A program made the translations under genes and the position numbers. This document shows positions 63,061 through 64,000 of a DNA stretch of 64,000 bases, piece after piece. Location: positions 248,001 through 312,000 of the forward strand of contig JAKCCV010000001.1 in NCBI GenBank assembly GCA_021838785.1, written 5' to 3'. This DNA comes from Acidobacteriota bacterium (GTDB lineage: Bacteria > Acidobacteriota > Terriglobia > UBA7540). The stretch's first letter is position 1. Each line of letters opens with the position of its first letter. Under the pieces are notes generated by a model that did not search any database, was not told where the DNA came from, and saw only the letters and a list, made by a program, of their open reading frames with translations.

Positions 63061-64000
63061 TTATTGCGAAGGGTTAATCTTGATCCAGAAGAGCTGATTG
63101 CGCTTGAGGTCCTCAATCTCGACGGCGCGAGAGGTAATCATCACGACTTGGTAGCGGCCTTCGAGAATACTCCCTTGCCGCACAAAGCGAACGTGCAGCC
63201 TATCCGCCATGATGGCCTCGACATGAGACCCCTCCATTAAAACGTAGCCAAGGTAGGAAAGGTTTGTCGGCGGTGTGAAGGGCGCGGCGACCGAAGGAAC
63301 CGCTCCCACTGCGGGAGGCATCCTCTGCGCCAGGGCGCGGTAACGCTGCACGCCGACGGTTGGGTTGAAATAGGCAAATGGATTCCGAATCGGCCGCGGA
63401 ATAAATTCCCGAGGGGTTAGATCAATCCGGACGCCGGGGGTGTGCGAACGGACACGGAACGCCGGCCACCCTGTCAGGTCCGCTACCACCCGGACGATGG
63501 CCGGCGCCGGACTTTTCCACTGCCCCACGCGAACCTCGCGGAGCACCGGGGAATCCACCGGGTAGGCGTACCGCAGCCACCCTCGCTGAGCGTCGCGGAG
63601 GTCCACCACGAGCCTCGGTGGACTCTCGAGTTGGAAATAGTGATAAGGAATGCGGCGCGTCGTCGCCACATCCACCCGTGTGTTTCCGTTTCGGTGGGTG
63701 CGGATGGCAATCTTTGAGACAGTGGCCAAAGGAATCGGATGGCTCGCCCTTCGGGCCAGATATAGTTGGCTGAGATCGGAAGGAGCGTGGTCAGGGACCG
63801 GCTCGATTGGAATAACAGCCTGCGCTCGCTCGCCAGCCGTACGGGCTGGCGGTAGGCGCACCCGTGCCGGTTTCGTTGCCAGCCGCCGCAAATAACTGCT
63901 CATCCGCGGTGGTGCGCTCTCCGCCACCCGGCTAGGCTCGAACCTCGGCCGGAAACTGCGTCCTGGGGACTTGAAAATCCGTTGCGGAACGCGACCCATG
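63061..64000 (-). CDS. AMIN-domain protein, probably cut by the window edge
   Basis: The frame runs to 64000. An ATG at 63999 gives 312 residues but no signal peptide, so the true start is probably beyond the window. A proline- and arginine-rich segment (about 1-85) precedes an AMIN-like domain (about 90-200) with NTRVDVATTRRIPYHYFQL, SPPRLVVDLRDA and GVRIDLTP, as in PilQ-type secretins and cell-wall amidases. The last 70 residues (SHVEAIMADRLHVRFVRQG...) look like a PilP-like beta-domain. It may bind peptidoglycan or serve type IV pili, but the rest of the locus is not visible. Confidence 0.7.
   Translation of the reverse strand, partial: MGRVPQRIFKSPGRSFRPRFEPSRVAESAPPRMSSYLRRLATKPARVRLPPARTAGERAQAVIPIEPVPDHAPSDLSQLYLARRASHPIPLATVSKIAIRTHRNGNTRVDVATTRRIPYHYFQLESPPRLVVDLRDAQRGWLRYAYPVDSPVLREVRVGQWKSPAPAIVRVVADLTGWPAFRVRSHTPGVRIDLTPREFIPRPIRNPFAYFNPTVGVQRYRALAQRMPPAVGAVPSVAAPFTPPTNLSYLGYVLMEGSHVEAIMADRLHVRFVRQGSILEGRYQVVMITSRAVEIEDLKRNQLFWIKINPSQ

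Overview
This 64 kb window is a gene-dense, GC-rich bacterial chromosome segment. The gene set points to the Acidobacteriota: a reaction-centre-type dihaem cytochrome joined to a LolA-like domain, a fused transaldolase/glucose-6-phosphate isomerase beside zwf and opcA, an NtrYX pair, an FHA-GAF-PP2C phosphatase and many PilZ-type proteins. That assignment is inferred from gene content and has not been tested phylogenetically. I see no rRNA, IS element, prophage or CRISPR array. Three tRNA genes are present.

Layout. The left edge (1-1681) holds two tandem HlyD-type adaptors, one cut by the window edge. Next come two cyclophilins, then malate and isocitrate dehydrogenases, an unknown membrane-anchored protein, an RluB-type pseudouridine synthase, hisC and a CoA-binding protein (2.1-10.1 kb). 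A dihaem cytochrome, a small unknown protein, a cold-shock protein with a structured leader and an unknown two-helix membrane protein follow (10.1-13.1 kb). After tRNA-Gly and tRNA-Cys lie two divergent PilZ-like paralogues (14.2-16.1 kb).

Central metabolism fills 16.9-31.6 kb. A strong promoter drives gap-pgk-tpiA-secG, followed by tRNA-Leu. On the opposite strand tkt, tal-pgi, zwf, opcA, pgl and rpe form one pentose-phosphate operon, with gnd divergent from tkt. Together they encode the whole oxidative and most of the non-oxidative pentose phosphate pathway plus lower glycolysis.

At 31.6-39.1 kb, a sigma-54 activator precedes a tripartite efflux operon (TolC-like, EmrA-like, kinase-like, EmrB-like). 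The TolC-like protein carries an N-terminal STAS domain. Rho follows, then the protein quality-control operon tig-clpP-clpX-lon under a clear promoter (39.5-47.0 kb). At 47.4-49.6 kb an iron-sulfur repair protein precedes a translationally coupled mobA/FmdE-like pair. At 50.0-51.6 kb is the most unusual locus: an unrecognised 140-residue protein paired with a stand-alone single-module Clp ATPase, preceded by a palindrome. The right end holds the FHA-GAF-PP2C phosphatase, a degenerate endonuclease III-like glycosylase leading into ntrYX, the phoH-ybeY-CBS protein-era cluster, a pirin and a partial AMIN-domain protein.

Several start codons were set from ribosome binding sites or family alignment and are shorter than the longest open frame; each entry says so.
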